Numbered from the stretch's first letter, positions 18,182 through 27,384 are shown. The stretch is 64,000 bases of DNA from Devosia sp. Leaf420 (GCF_001425445.1 NZ_LMQU01000011.1:434326-498325), one strand, 5' to 3'. Program-made: numbers and translations. The notes: a model not told the origin generated them from the sequence alone.

Positions 18182-19747
18182 TCAACCGACGAAGGCATCC
18201 ATATCCTCAAGCCGCGCCGCCTCCTGCGCCGGCTTGTCCCAGCGGATGCGGCTGATGCGCGGAAACCTGAGCGCGACGCCCGATTTGTGCCGCCCGCTCT
18301 TTTGCGCGCTATCGAAGGCCACTTCAAACACGAGTTCCTTCTTTACCTCGCGCACGGGTCCGAAACTGGCGGTCGTGTGCGCCCGGATCCACTTGTCGAG
18401 CTGCTTCAACTCCTCATCGGTGAAGCCAAAATAGGCTTTGCCGATCGGCACGATCTCGTTGCCCTTCCAGACCCCGAACGTATAGTCAGAGTAATAGGAG
18501 CTGCGCTTGCCGTGCCCGCGCTGGGCATACATCAGCACCGCATCGACGACATTGGGATCGCGCTTCCATTTGAACCAAAACCCCTTGGGCCGCCCCGGCA
18601 CATAGGGCGCGGTCCTGAGCTTGAGCATGACGCCCTCGTGGCCATGTTCATCGGCGCCCATCCGCCGCAATCGCCCCAGGTCTTCCCAATCGGCAAAGGG
18701 CAGAATTTCCGAGATATCGAGCCGCGTCTGCGGATTGGCCGCGAACCATTTTTCAAGCCGCGCCCGCCGCTCTTCCCAGCCGAGCGCCCGCACATCCTCG
18801 CGCCCATCGAACAGGATGTCATAGACCCGCACGAACGCTGGCAGCTCCTGCATCTGTTTGCCCGAAGCCACCTTGCGATTGAGCCGCTGCTGCAGATCAT
18901 TAAAGCTCTTCGCGTCAAAGTCCTGCCCGACCAAGAGTTCGCCATCGAGCACCGCTTCGCCCTTGGCATTCTCGACCACATCGGGAAACGAGCCGCCGAT
19001 ATCGTCGCCTGTGCGCGAAAACATCGAGACCCCGTTTGGCCCCATGACGAGCTGCACGCGGATGCCGTCCCATTTCCATTCGGCCGAAAAATCCTTGGGC
19101 TCGAGTTTTTCGAAATCCCGGTCCTCGATCGGATTGGACAGCATCAGCGGATGAAACCGCGCCGCATGGTCGATGTCGGGCCGCGCGGCCTTCCCCTCGA
19201 GCCAGGCAAAAAGGTTCTGATAGGGCGGCTTCAACCCATGCCAGACTTCCTCGATATCCTGGAGCGGTACGCCGCTCATCTCCGCCAGCGCAGTCTTCGC
19301 CAACCGCGCCGAAACCCCGATGCGCAATGCCCCGGTCGCGAGCTTCACCAGCGCCCAGCGCTCATGGATCGCCGCCTGGCTCAACAGCCCGCCCATCACC
19401 TTGGGCAAGTCCGCCTTGCTCGTGCGGTTGAGGAGATCCACCGTCTCGCTCAAGCTGGGCAATTCCCCCTCGCCCTTATGCGGCCAGATCAGCGCGATGG
19501 TCTCGCCGAGATCCCCGACATAGTCATAGGACAGCGCAAAGAGCGTCTCGTCGACCTCACGCAACACCGTCTCGCGCAACAGCGCCGGCTTGACGTTGCG
19601 GATGTCCATTTCCCCCGTCAGCACCGCCAGCGCAATGCCCCGATCCGGGTCCGGCACTTCGGTAAAATAGCGCTTTAGCGCTTCGATCTTCCGCAAGCGC
19701 GAGGGCGTCAGCGCCAGAAGTTCAAGCAAATCCGCAAACTGCTTCAT
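18182..19747 (-). CDS. ATP-dependent DNA ligase (LigC / cisplatin-response type)
   Basis: A 521-residue nick-sealing enzyme. The adenylation lysine is in the KxDGxR motif EWKWDGIRVQ (about residue 225). Motif III-like GEAVLDGELLV, motif IV HEGVMLKLR and motif V WFKWKRDPN follow, with a C-terminal OB-fold. The N-terminal DNA-binding domain occupies residues 1-200. The size and direct overlap (ATGA) with a ligase-associated exonuclease place it in the family annotated as cisplatin-damage-response ATP-dependent ligases. It acts in DNA repair, not replication, which uses the NAD-dependent LigA. Confidence 0.9.
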   Translation of the reverse strand: MKQFADLLELLALTPSRLRKIEALKRYFTEVPDPDRGIALAVLTGEMDIRNVKPALLRETVLREVDETLFALSYDYVGDLGETIALIWPHKGEGELPSLSETVDLLNRTSKADLPKVMGGLLSQAAIHERWALVKLATGALRIGVSARLAKTALAEMSGVPLQDIEEVWHGLKPPYQNLFAWLEGKAARPDIDHAARFHPLMLSNPIEDRDFEKLEPKDFSAEWKWDGIRVQLVMGPNGVSMFSRTGDDIGGSFPDVVENAKGEAVLDGELLVGQDFDAKSFNDLQQRLNRKVASGKQMQELPAFVRVYDILFDGREDVRALGWEERRARLEKWFAANPQTRLDISEILPFADWEDLGRLRRMGADEHGHEGVMLKLRTAPYVPGRPKGFWFKWKRDPNVVDAVLMYAQRGHGKRSSYYSDYTFGVWKGNEIVPIGKAYFGFTDEELKQLDKWIRAHTTASFGPVREVKKELVFEVAFDSAQKSGRHKSGVALRFPRISRIRWDKPAQEAARLEDMDAFVG

Positions 19748-20745
19748 TCCCCGCCCTCCCCGCCATCGTCATCGAGCCCCGGCAGTGCCAGCGGCTCGGC
19801 ATCGAGCCCCTGCTGCCGGCACCAATAAACCAGCGCATCCTCGCGCCCATGCGTCACCCAAACCGTTTCCGCGCCGCATTCGAGGATCGACGTATTGAGT
19901 TCACCCCAATCGCAATGGTCGGAAATCACCAGCGGCAATTCCACCAGCGCCTGTCTTGCGCGCTGCTTGACGCTCATCCAGCCCGAAGCCTGGCACACGA
20001 CGGGATCGGGGAACCGCCGGCTCCACCGGTCGCGAATGGCCGAGGGCGGCGCGATGACGATCTGCCCCATCATCTCCGCCTTCGGCATCCCCGTCGCCGG
20101 CAGCAATTCCCCAAGCTCGACCCCAAGCGCCTGATAGAGTTCGCAGAGCCGCACCATGGCGCCATGCAGATAGATCGGCTTGTCCCAGCCGGCATCGCGC
20201 AACAGCGCAATCACCCGCTGCGCCTTGCCAAGCGCATAGCTGCCAACGAGATGACAGCGCTCGGGCTGCGCCTCGACCGATTTCAGCAACCGGCCGATTT
20301 CGAATTTCGGATCGGGATGCTGAAAAACCGGCAGACCAAAGGTCGCCTCGGTCACCAGGAGATCGCAATCCACCGCCTCATAGGGCTGCGCCGTACGGTC
20401 GCGGAGCCGCTTATAATCCCCCGTCACCACGGCCCGCTGCCCGCCCTGCTCCATCAGCACCTGCGCCGACCCCAGAATATGTCCGGCGGGATGAAAGCTC
20501 ACGGTCATGCCGTCGATCTCAAGCGGCATGCGATAGTCGAGCGCCTCGAACCGCCCAGCGCAATCGACGCCATAGCGCACCTTCATGATTTCGATCGTGT
20601 CGGGTATCGCCAAAACGCTGCCATGGCCCGACCGCGCATGGTCGGCATGGCCATGGGTAATGATGGCACGCGGCTTCGGCTCCGCCGGATCGATCCAGGC
20701 GTCAATGGCAGGAACGTAGAGATTGCGGTCTATGAGAAAGCCCAT
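19744..20745 (-). CDS. Ligase-associated DNA exonuclease (metallo-beta-lactamase fold)
   Basis: A 333-residue metallo-beta-lactamase-fold nuclease. The metal-binding motif THGHADHARSG is near residue 40; SFHPAGHILGSAQVL and the aspartate in AVVTGDYKRLRD supply further ligands, and DHCDWGEL lies near the C-terminus. ATG 20745 follows GGAGG at five bases; a much longer upstream reading frame is antisense to the esterase and was not used. It heads the exonuclease-ligase pair. In many bacteria a DEXH helicase and a phosphoesterase join this cluster, but neither is visible here. Confidence 0.88.
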   Translation of the reverse strand: MGFLIDRNLYVPAIDAWIDPAEPKPRAIITHGHADHARSGHGSVLAIPDTIEIMKVRYGVDCAGRFEALDYRMPLEIDGMTVSFHPAGHILGSAQVLMEQGGQRAVVTGDYKRLRDRTAQPYEAVDCDLLVTEATFGLPVFQHPDPKFEIGRLLKSVEAQPERCHLVGSYALGKAQRVIALLRDAGWDKPIYLHGAMVRLCELYQALGVELGELLPATGMPKAEMMGQIVIAPPSAIRDRWSRRFPDPVVCQASGWMSVKQRARQALVELPLVISDHCDWGELNTSILECGAETVWVTHGREDALVYWCRQQGLDAEPLALPGLDDDGGEGGE

Positions 20746-20847
20746 AATTCCTCCAACGACTCTTGCCGCCCCCCGGTTCACATCGTCTTGCCAAGGACAT
20801 GTTGGTGGGCCAAACCTCGTGCCCAACGAGCAAAGGGAGCCAAGACC

Positions 20848-21861
20848 ATGCGCCGCACCAGCCACCCCGCCGGCACCATTCATCGCCTGACCGTGGAGAG
20901 CAAAGCCATCGCTGGCAATCGCCTTGGCGACCCCACTGCGCGCTTGGTCGATGTCTATGTCCCGGCCGGTCACACCGGCACCGGCCTGCCGTTGCTTGTA
21001 GACCTCGTCGGCTTCACCGCCGGCGGCCCGGCCCACACCGCCTGGAAAAACTTTGGCGAAAACGTCCCCGAGCGCCTCGATCGCCTGATCGGCGACGGCA
21101 AGATGCCGCCCGTCGTCGTCGCCTTCCCCGATTGCTTCTCGCGCCTCGGCGGCAATCAATATGTGAACAGCCCCGTCCTCGGAAATTACGAAGATTTTCT
21201 CATCCGTGAGATGGTCCCGACGGTCGAAGAAAAACTCAACTGCGGCGGCGCCGGCAGGCGCGGCGTTTTCGGCAAATCCTCAGGCGGCTTCGGCTCGCTC
21301 GTCCACGCCATGCTGCATTCCGATTTCTGGGCTGCGGCAGCCAGCCATTCGGGCGATGCCGGCTTTGAAAATCTCTATATCCCCGAATTCCCCGGCACCC
21401 TGCGAACGCTCGCCAAATTCGGCAACGATATCGAAAACTGGCTCCGCGCCTTCGAGGCGAAGCCCAAGATCGATGGCAAGGACACCCTGGTCCTGATGAT
21501 CCTCGCCCAGGCCGCGAGCTTCGACCCCGACGACAACCCCGACACCTTCCTCGGCCTCCGCCTGCCCGTCACCATGGATACCTGCGAATTGATCGACGAG
21601 CGCTGGGCCAATTGGCTCAAATGGGACCCGGCCCGCATGGTCGAAACCCATGCCGACGCCATCGGCAAACTGAAGGCTTTCTATCTCGATTGCGGCACCG
21701 AGGATCAATACAACATCCTCTACGGCTCCCGCCGCATCCACAAAACCCTCGAGCAAAAGGGACTTGCCCACCGCTACGAAGAATTCCCCGACAACCACTC
21801 CAGCGTCGATTACCGCATGGACATCAGCCTGCCCTACCTGGCGGAGGCGCTCTCTCAGTAG
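20848..21861 (+). CDS. Esterase family protein (alpha/beta hydrolase)
   Basis: A 337-residue protein of the esterase D-like alpha/beta-hydrolase family. The nucleophile is Ser144 in GKSSGGFGS, the oxyanion region is VYVPAGHTGTGLPLLVDLVG, and the likely acid and His are in DCGTEDQYN and FPDNHSSVDYR near the end. There is no signal peptide. ATG 20848 follows AAAGGGAG and an N-terminus typical of such enzymes (GTIHRLTVESKAIAGN). It is divergent from the exonuclease with a 102-bp shared gap. The substrate is unknown. Confidence 0.82.
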   Translation: MRRTSHPAGTIHRLTVESKAIAGNRLGDPTARLVDVYVPAGHTGTGLPLLVDLVGFTAGGPAHTAWKNFGENVPERLDRLIGDGKMPPVVVAFPDCFSRLGGNQYVNSPVLGNYEDFLIREMVPTVEEKLNCGGAGRRGVFGKSSGGFGSLVHAMLHSDFWAAAASHSGDAGFENLYIPEFPGTLRTLAKFGNDIENWLRAFEAKPKIDGKDTLVLMILAQAASFDPDDNPDTFLGLRLPVTMDTCELIDERWANWLKWDPARMVETHADAIGKLKAFYLDCGTEDQYNILYGSRRIHKTLEQKGLAHRYEEFPDNHSSVDYRMDISLPYLAEALSQ

Positions 21862-21866
21862 TGGGC

Positions 21867-22007
21867 TGACCCGTCGGAAGTTCGCTCAGGCTGAGACGAG
21901 AATGGTGATTTCCGAGAACCGGAGCGGAGCGTACATCGGTACGTGAGCACCGGAAGCGCAGGAAATTGCCATTCGCAGGCCAGGATGAGCGAACTGCCGA
22001 TGGGTCA
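21867..22007. repeat. 141-bp nested inverted repeat between convergent genes
   Basis: The outer arms 21867-21888 and 21986-22007 match at 20 of 22 positions as inverted copies. Inside them, a second pair (GAATGGTGATTTCC-like) and a central stem around GCGTAC/GTACGT also pair, so the whole element folds into one long imperfect hairpin. It starts five bases after the esterase stop, and its other end supplies the stop codon of slyX. I recall similar sequence in other alphaproteobacteria but cannot name the family. Confidence 0.75.
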
Positions 22008-22217
22008 ATAATGCGGAGGCGGCTTCTCGTTCGCCGGATCCGCAATATAGCTCCCGCTGCGCACCTGCTCTTCCATGGCATCAAGCCGGCGCCGCAACTG
22101 CTCCATCGCCGTCCACTGCTCGGTGATGACGGCGTTGAGATCCTCGATCGTCTGGTCCTGAAACGCGATGCGGCTTTCGAGCCGATCCAGGCGCTGGTTT
22201 ACGTCGTCGTCACTCAT
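22005..22217 (-). CDS. slyX: SlyX family protein
   Basis: A 70-residue coiled-coil protein matching SlyX: an N-terminal heptad region (VNQRLDRLESRIAFQDQTIEDLN), VITEQW, a second helix (LRRRLDAMEEQV), and the terminal PPPHY motif that closes SlyX proteins. The molecular role of SlyX is not established. ATG 22217 gives the usual family length; an in-frame ATG ten codons upstream is possible. The TGA stop lies inside the 141-bp inverted repeat. Confidence 0.9.
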   Translation of the reverse strand: MSDDDVNQRLDRLESRIAFQDQTIEDLNAVITEQWTAMEQLRRRLDAMEEQVRSGSYIADPANEKPPPHY

Positions 22218-22293
22218 CGCCAATCCCTCTTCATGCGTCCCGCACATAGCTCTGGCCTGTCCCTGCGGCAAGCCGGGTCTACACGGGAGCGTG

Positions 22294-22322
22294 TTGACGT
22301 TTAGGGAACTTCTTCGTGCAAT
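22294..22322 (+). promoter_or_regulatory. Candidate sigma-70 promoter for the TspO-like gene
   Basis: TTGACG and TGCAAT are separated by 17 bases, 43 bp before the ATG. The -35 box matches five of six consensus positions and the -10 box four of six. Confidence 0.4.
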
Positions 22323-22364
22323 TCGCCATTGACTCCGCGAAATCGAACAATTCGGGAGCCTAAA

Positions 22365-22922
22365 ATGGCGACCTTGACGGCTCAAAATACGACGCTCGCT
22401 CCGACCGCTCACAAGGCGGAAATCGGCAATGTCGCACGTCCCGTTCTGTCGGCCCTTCTCCCCCTAGCCGGTTTTGGCGCGGCCAATTTCATGGCCGAAA
22501 GCCTCGGCGTCATGCCGCTGTTTTTCTCGCCTGCCGGCCTTCCGGGCTGGGTTGGCGCCGGCATTCACCTCGTAGCACTTGCCATGGCCGGTCTCGGCAT
22601 CGGCATTGCGTATGGCCAAGGGTTGCGGGGTCGCAAGGCTCTGCCATGGGGCGTTGCCCTCATCATTGGCATGATCGCTTTTCCCTTCTTTGCCGCTCCG
22701 CTTGATTCGCTGCAGCTTGCCCTCGTCATGACGGGCGTCACGATGCTTGGCCTCGCAACGTCCATCCGCGTGGCGCGCGTCTCGCGCCTTGGTGGCTGGC
22801 TGATGATCCCCATGCTTGGCTGGATTGGCTTTGGCGCAGTGCTTGGCCTTGCCATCTCCGCCGCCTGGGCTCCGCCTTTTGCCCTGGTGACCGCACAGAA
22901 TCCAGCGCCTGCTGCCATCTAA
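22365..22922 (+). CDS. TspO/MBR-like membrane protein (divergent)
   Basis: A 185-residue integral membrane protein with about five hydrophobic helices and a 30-residue polar N-terminus. The last two helices (RVSRLGGWLMIPMLGWIGFGAVLGLAI) follow the TspO pattern, in which an Ala/Gly-Trp-Leu segment and a Pro-x3-Trp motif precede the final helix. The early FFSPAGLPGWVGAGIHL also recalls the family's first loop. The Trp richness typical of TspO is reduced. TspO proteins bind tetrapyrroles and sterol-like ligands and modulate stress responses. The start at ATG 22365 is set by GGGAG upstream. Confidence 0.6.
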   Translation: MATLTAQNTTLAPTAHKAEIGNVARPVLSALLPLAGFGAANFMAESLGVMPLFFSPAGLPGWVGAGIHLVALAMAGLGIGIAYGQGLRGRKALPWGVALIIGMIAFPFFAAPLDSLQLALVMTGVTMLGLATSIRVARVSRLGGWLMIPMLGWIGFGAVLGLAISAAWAPPFALVTAQNPAPAAI

Positions 22923-23012
22923 CGGCCGGCCAGACAAGTTACCCAAAGGTGCCTTCTTGCGGGTCTGCGTTAAGCAGCCCACATGGGGGCACCTTTCATT
23001 TTGGAGCGAACC

Positions 23013-23651
23013 ATGGCTCGCACGCTCAAGATTGACGTCTTCACCGATGTCGTTTGCCCCTGGTGCCTCGTCGGCTCGGCCCGTCTCGATGCCGCCCTCG
23101 CCAATGTCCCCGACGATGTCGATGTGGTCGTCGAAAATCACCCCTTCTATCTCGACCCGACGGTTCCGCCCGAAGGCGTCGATGTCGGCGAGATGCTCAA
23201 GCAAAAATACGGTCGCGATCCCAAGGAAATGTGGGAGCGGGTCGAAAGCGAAGCCGCCAAGGCCGGCATCACGCTCGATCTCTCCAAGCAGCCGCGCATG
23301 TTCAACACGGCCAAGGCGCACACCATCACGCGGCTCTCCAAACCCAATGGCAACCAGCACGAATTGGCCAATGCCATTGCCGAGGCCTATTTCCTCGATC
23401 ACCGCCAGATCAACGACGACAATATCCTCGCCGATATCGCCGCCGAATTCGGCTGGGATCGCGGCGATGCGCTCGACGCGATGAACGACGCCAATGAGCT
23501 GGCAACCACCGAACAGCTCGCCACCTCCGCCTCCCAGCAGGGTATTCGCGGCGTGCCGTTCTTCGTCTTCGGCGAAAAATACGCCCTTTCGGGTGCGCAG
23601 CCGGACGAGGTCTTCGCCCAAGCCCTTGAGAAAACAATTTCCGAGATTTGA
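23013..23651 (+). CDS. DsbA-family oxidoreductase (FrnE-like)
   Basis: A 212-residue thioredoxin-fold protein of the FrnE/DsbA-like group. The redox motif is Cys15-Pro-Trp-Cys18 (DVVCPWC), in the first strand-helix of the fold, and the cis-proline segment is GIRGVPFFVFGEKYALSGAQP near residues 181-201. There is no signal peptide, so it acts in the cytoplasm, unlike periplasmic DsbA. ATG 23013 follows GGAG. The central part is a helical insertion. The partner is unknown. Confidence 0.88.
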   Translation: MARTLKIDVFTDVVCPWCLVGSARLDAALANVPDDVDVVVENHPFYLDPTVPPEGVDVGEMLKQKYGRDPKEMWERVESEAAKAGITLDLSKQPRMFNTAKAHTITRLSKPNGNQHELANAIAEAYFLDHRQINDDNILADIAAEFGWDRGDALDAMNDANELATTEQLATSASQQGIRGVPFFVFGEKYALSGAQPDEVFAQALEKTISEI

Positions 23652-23699
23652 GATCGGCGAGACGCTATAGCTGACCCGAATGATTTGAGGATCGCATCG

Positions 23700-24512
23700 G
23701 TGAAGCGCCTACGTCTTGCTCTTCTGGCCCTGGTGGGGCTCGTCGTCATCGCCTATCTCGGCATCGTCGGTTACATGTATGTCAATCAGCGCGCCCTGCA
23801 GTACAATCCGTTCGGCGAGGTAACCACCCTCGCCGAAGCCGGCATTCCCGGCGCCCAAGACGTCGCCATTCCGGTGGATGGCTCCGTCGTCGATGGCTGG
23901 TACAAGGCGCCATCGCCCGGCAAGCCGCTGATCATCTACTACAAAGGCAATTCTGAAAGCTTCTCGGCTGAGCACGAGCGCTACCAGACCTTTGCCGCCG
24001 AAGGCTACGGCTTCCTCGCTTTTGACTACCGCGGTTTCCCCGCCTCGCCCGGTTCGATCAGTGAAGCCGGCATCCTCGATGATTCCATCGCCGCTTTCGA
24101 TTGGGCGCAGAAGCAAGGCTTTCCCCTCGTCATCTGGGGCCGCTCGCTCGGCACGGGCCCGGCGACCTATGTCGCGAGCCAGAGGGATGCGCTCGCTCTG
24201 CTTCTCGAAACGCCCTTCCTCTCCGCTGTCGGCGTCGCCGCCGAGCGCTATCCCTTCCTGCCGGTCAGCCTCGTCATGCTCGATCAGTTCCATTCCGATC
24301 AGTGGATCGCCAATGTCACCGAGCCGGTTTTCATCGGCCACGGCACGGCTGATCGCACCATCGACGTATCGAATGGCGAACGGCTCTATGATCTCGTACC
24401 CAAGAAGGACGAACTTTGGATCGTCCCGGGCGCCGACCATTCCGATCTGTGGGATGCTGGCATCTGGGCTAAGGCCAAGGCTTTTTTCACCCGCGCCGGA
24501 GCCGTCCGCTGA
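23700..24512 (+). CDS. Membrane-anchored alpha/beta hydrolase (BEM46-like)
   Basis: A 270-residue protein. An N-terminal signal anchor (residues about 5-28, LALLALVGLVVIAYLGIVGY) is followed by an alpha/beta-hydrolase domain: the oxyanion segment IIYYKGNSES, nucleophile Ser149 in WGRSLGTGPA, acid in GHGTADRTID and His in PGADHSDLWD. These are typical of the BEM46/ABHD13 group. GTG 23700 was preferred because TGAGG lies nine bases upstream; TTG 23685 is an alternative. The domain should face the periplasm. The substrate is unknown. The exporter gene begins 24 bp later. Confidence 0.8.
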   Translation: MKRLRLALLALVGLVVIAYLGIVGYMYVNQRALQYNPFGEVTTLAEAGIPGAQDVAIPVDGSVVDGWYKAPSPGKPLIIYYKGNSESFSAEHERYQTFAAEGYGFLAFDYRGFPASPGSISEAGILDDSIAAFDWAQKQGFPLVIWGRSLGTGPATYVASQRDALALLLETPFLSAVGVAAERYPFLPVSLVMLDQFHSDQWIANVTEPVFIGHGTADRTIDVSNGERLYDLVPKKDELWIVPGADHSDLWDAGIWAKAKAFFTRAGAVR

Positions 24513-24535
24513 CCGTCTCATCCGCATCGGGCGCC

Positions 24536-25726
24536 ATGTCCGGCCGCCGCACCGCCATCATCGGCGGCCTCATGGTCGCGACTGGCCCTCTGAGCCTGAC
24601 GCTCTATGCGCCTGCTTTGCCCGGCATGGTCATCGATCTCGGCACGACCGACGCTGGCGGCAAGCTGACGCTGACCGTCTATTTCGCCGCCTTTGCCCTG
24701 GCCCAATTGATCTGCGGCCCGCTGTCCGACCGTTATGGCCGGCGCATGGTCGGCATTGCCTTCTTTGCTATCTACGTGCTGGGCGCACTGGTCTGCACCT
24801 CGGCGCAAAACCTTGAAATGCTGCTCATTGGCCGCATCCTCCAGGGGTTCGGCGTCTCAGCAGGCGTGGCGCTGTCGCGCGCCATGGTCCGCGATCTCTT
24901 CGTCGGCCGCGAAGCGATTGGCATCCTCACCCTGATCAACCTCGTTCTCACCGTTGCCCCGGCCATCGCCCCAACACTCGGCACGGCGCTTCTTGCGATC
25001 GGCTCATGGCACTTAATGTTCGTCGTCATGGGCGGCTTCGGCCTCGCCATTATCGCACTTCTGGGCTTTTCAGCCCGCGAAACTCTCCCCGCCGACCGGC
25101 GCGTCCCGCTCAATCCGCGCACGATCCTTGGCAATTATTGGCGTCTCCTCCGCGCCCCGGCCTTTCTGCTGCCCGCCGGCACGCTGGCCGCAGCGTTCGG
25201 TGGCTTTTATGCCTCCGCCGCGCTGCTGCCTTTTGTCCTCATCGATCAGATCGGCCTCACGCCCTTCCAGTTCGCCATGGCCATGCTGATCCAGACCGGC
25301 TCGTTCATCACCGGCAATCTCATTGCCGCGCGCCTCGCCAAGCGCGTCGATGGCTGGCAACTGGTAGGCATCGGCCTCGTGCTCATCGGGCTATCCGGTC
25401 TTGGTTATGCCATTGCCCCGCGCATTTGGCCCAATGAAGTTCTGGCTGTCATGATCCCCGTGGGCTTCTGGATGCTGTCGCTTGCCTGCATCAGCCCCAG
25501 CGCCACCGCCGCCGCCATGTCAGGCTTTGGCGAAATTGCCGGTTCAGCGGGAGCATTGACCGGCTTCTTTCAGATGGGCGGCGGTTTCCTCGCCTCCCTT
25601 GCCGGCACGCTGCTCTTCCCCGAAGCCCGCAGCGCGCTCGTCATCCTCATGCCGGCTTTGGCGCTGTTGGCCATCGCCCTTGCCAGCGCCGACTTGAGGC
25701 GCGCGCGGTCGGCAGTCCAGCGCTAA
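24536..25726 (+). CDS. Multidrug efflux MFS transporter, Bcr/CflA family
   Basis: A 396-residue inner-membrane antiporter with 12 predicted helices. Motif A after helix 2 is GPLSDRYGRRMVG, the Bcr/CflA-type RILQGFGVSAGVALSRAMVRD lies in helices 4-5, and LVLTVAPAIAPTLG fits drug/proton antiporter motif C. Family members export drugs or small metabolites such as bicyclomycin, chloramphenicol or cysteine-pathway compounds. It follows the hydrolase gene closely on the same strand and may be co-transcribed. The actual substrate is not deducible. Confidence 0.85.
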   Translation: MSGRRTAIIGGLMVATGPLSLTLYAPALPGMVIDLGTTDAGGKLTLTVYFAAFALAQLICGPLSDRYGRRMVGIAFFAIYVLGALVCTSAQNLEMLLIGRILQGFGVSAGVALSRAMVRDLFVGREAIGILTLINLVLTVAPAIAPTLGTALLAIGSWHLMFVVMGGFGLAIIALLGFSARETLPADRRVPLNPRTILGNYWRLLRAPAFLLPAGTLAAAFGGFYASAALLPFVLIDQIGLTPFQFAMAMLIQTGSFITGNLIAARLAKRVDGWQLVGIGLVLIGLSGLGYAIAPRIWPNEVLAVMIPVGFWMLSLACISPSATAAAMSGFGEIAGSAGALTGFFQMGGGFLASLAGTLLFPEARSALVILMPALALLAIALASADLRRARSAVQR

Positions 25727-25735
25727 TCTCGCGCC

Positions 25736-27358
25736 TCAGCTATGAAGCCCGGGTGCCTCGCGGCCGGTCGACGCGACATATTCGGTATAGCCACCGCCAT
25801 AGACGTGCACGCCTTCGGGCGTCAGCTCGAGCACACGATTGGAGAGCGCGGCGAGGAAATGGCGATCGTGGCTGACGAAGAGCATGGTGCCTTCGTAATT
25901 ACTCAGCGCCGTTATCAGCATTTCCTTGGTCGCGATATCGAGGTGGTTGGTCGGCTCGTCGAGCACCAGAAAATTCGGCGGATCGAACAGCATCATCGCC
26001 ATGACGAGACGCGCCTTTTCGCCGCCCGAGAGCACGCGGCACTTCTTTTCGATATCGTCGCCTGAAAAGCCGAAGGCGCCGGCCAGCGCACGCAGCGGAG
26101 CCTGGCCTGCCTGTGGGAACGAATATTCGAGCTGGCCGAAGACGGTCAGGTCGCCATCGAGCACATCCATGGCGTGCTGGGCAAAATAGGCCATCTTCAC
26201 CGACGGACCGCGCGAGACCGAACCGTCATCGGGATCGGTGGTGCCGGTAACGAGTTTCAGCAGCGTCGACTTCCCCGCGCCGTTGATCCCCATGATCGCC
26301 CAGCGTTCGCGCCGACGAACGTGGAAATCGAGCCCGTCATAAATCGAGCGCGAGCCATAGCTTTTCGACACGCCCTTCAGAAGCGCCACGTCTTCACCCG
26401 AGCGGGGCGCTGGGCGAAATTCGAAATCGACGGTCTGGCGCCGCTTGGGCGGCTCGACACGGTCGATCTTGTCGAGCTTTTTCACCCGGCTCTGCACCTG
26501 CGCCGCATGGCTGGCGCGCGCCTTGAAGCGCGCGATGAAATCGAGCTCCTTGGCCAGCATGGCCTGCTGCCGCTCGAACTGGGCCTGCTGGTTCTTCTCG
26601 GCCAGCGCCCGCTGCTGCTGATAAAATTCGTAATTGCCCGAATAAGTCGTCAGCGCGCCCGCATCGATCTCGACGATCTTGGTGCAGATCCGGTTCATGA
26701 ATTCGCGGTCGTGCGAGGTCATGAAGAGGGCGCCTTGGTAATTCTGCAGAAACTCTTCGAGCCAGATCAGGCTTTCGAGATCGAGGTGGTTCGAGGGTTC
26801 GTCGAGCAGCAGCGCATCGGGACGCATGAGAAGGATTTTGGCAAGCGCCACGCGCATCTTCCAGCCGCCCGAAAGCGCGCCGACATCGCCATCCATCATT
26901 TCCTGCGAAAAGCCGAGGCCATCCAACACTTCGCGCGCGCGCCCATCGAGCGAATAACCATCAAGTTCTTCGAACTGATGCTGGATTTCCCCATAGCGCT
27001 CGATGATGGCGTCCATCTCGTCAGCCTTATCGGGATCGCCCATATCGGCTTCGAGGGCGCGCATTTCCCTGACGATTTCACTGACCGGGCCGGCGCCATC
27101 CATGACGGCCGCAACAGCGCTGACGCCGCTCATTTCGCCGACATCCTGGCTGAAATAGCCGATGGTCGTGCCGCGCTCGACCGAAACCTGGCCCTCATCG
27201 GGCTGCTCTTCGCCGGTGATCATGCGGAAAAGCGTCGTCTTGCCCGCGCCATTGGGCCCGACGAGACCGATCTTCTCGCCCTTGAGCAGCGTTGCCGACG
27301 CCTCGATGAAGACGATCTGCTTGCCGTTCTGCTTGCCGATGCTTTCGAGGCGGATCAT
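25736..27358 (-). CDS. ABC-F family ATPase (ribosome-associated)
   Basis: A 540-residue soluble protein with two ABC domains and no membrane part. Walker A motifs are GPNGAGKTTL and GINGAGKSTL, signatures LSGGWKMRVALAKIL and LSGGEKARLVMAMML, and Walker B motifs LLLDEPSNHLD and LVLDEPTNHLD. The charged linker between them (residues about 240-310, QQRALAEKNQQAQFERQQ and onward) is the P-site-tRNA-interacting arm that defines ABC-F proteins. They bind the ribosomal E site and tune translation or relieve stalling. The particular subfamily (Uup or YbiT-like) was not resolved. Confidence 0.9.
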   Translation of the reverse strand: MIRLESIGKQNGKQIVFIEASATLLKGEKIGLVGPNGAGKTTLFRMITGEEQPDEGQVSVERGTTIGYFSQDVGEMSGVSAVAAVMDGAGPVSEIVREMRALEADMGDPDKADEMDAIIERYGEIQHQFEELDGYSLDGRAREVLDGLGFSQEMMDGDVGALSGGWKMRVALAKILLMRPDALLLDEPSNHLDLESLIWLEEFLQNYQGALFMTSHDREFMNRICTKIVEIDAGALTTYSGNYEFYQQQRALAEKNQQAQFERQQAMLAKELDFIARFKARASHAAQVQSRVKKLDKIDRVEPPKRRQTVDFEFRPAPRSGEDVALLKGVSKSYGSRSIYDGLDFHVRRRERWAIMGINGAGKSTLLKLVTGTTDPDDGSVSRGPSVKMAYFAQHAMDVLDGDLTVFGQLEYSFPQAGQAPLRALAGAFGFSGDDIEKKCRVLSGGEKARLVMAMMLFDPPNFLVLDEPTNHLDIATKEMLITALSNYEGTMLFVSHDRHFLAALSNRVLELTPEGVHVYGGGYTEYVASTGREAPGLHS

Positions 27359-27384
27359 GTTTTTGGGCCCTTGAAAATACAGTA

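Noticed and set aside
19849-20847. A 333-codon in-frame extension upstream of the esterase ATG
   Set aside because: It lies antisense to the exonuclease gene. The esterase homology begins only after ATG 20848, which has its own ribosome binding site.
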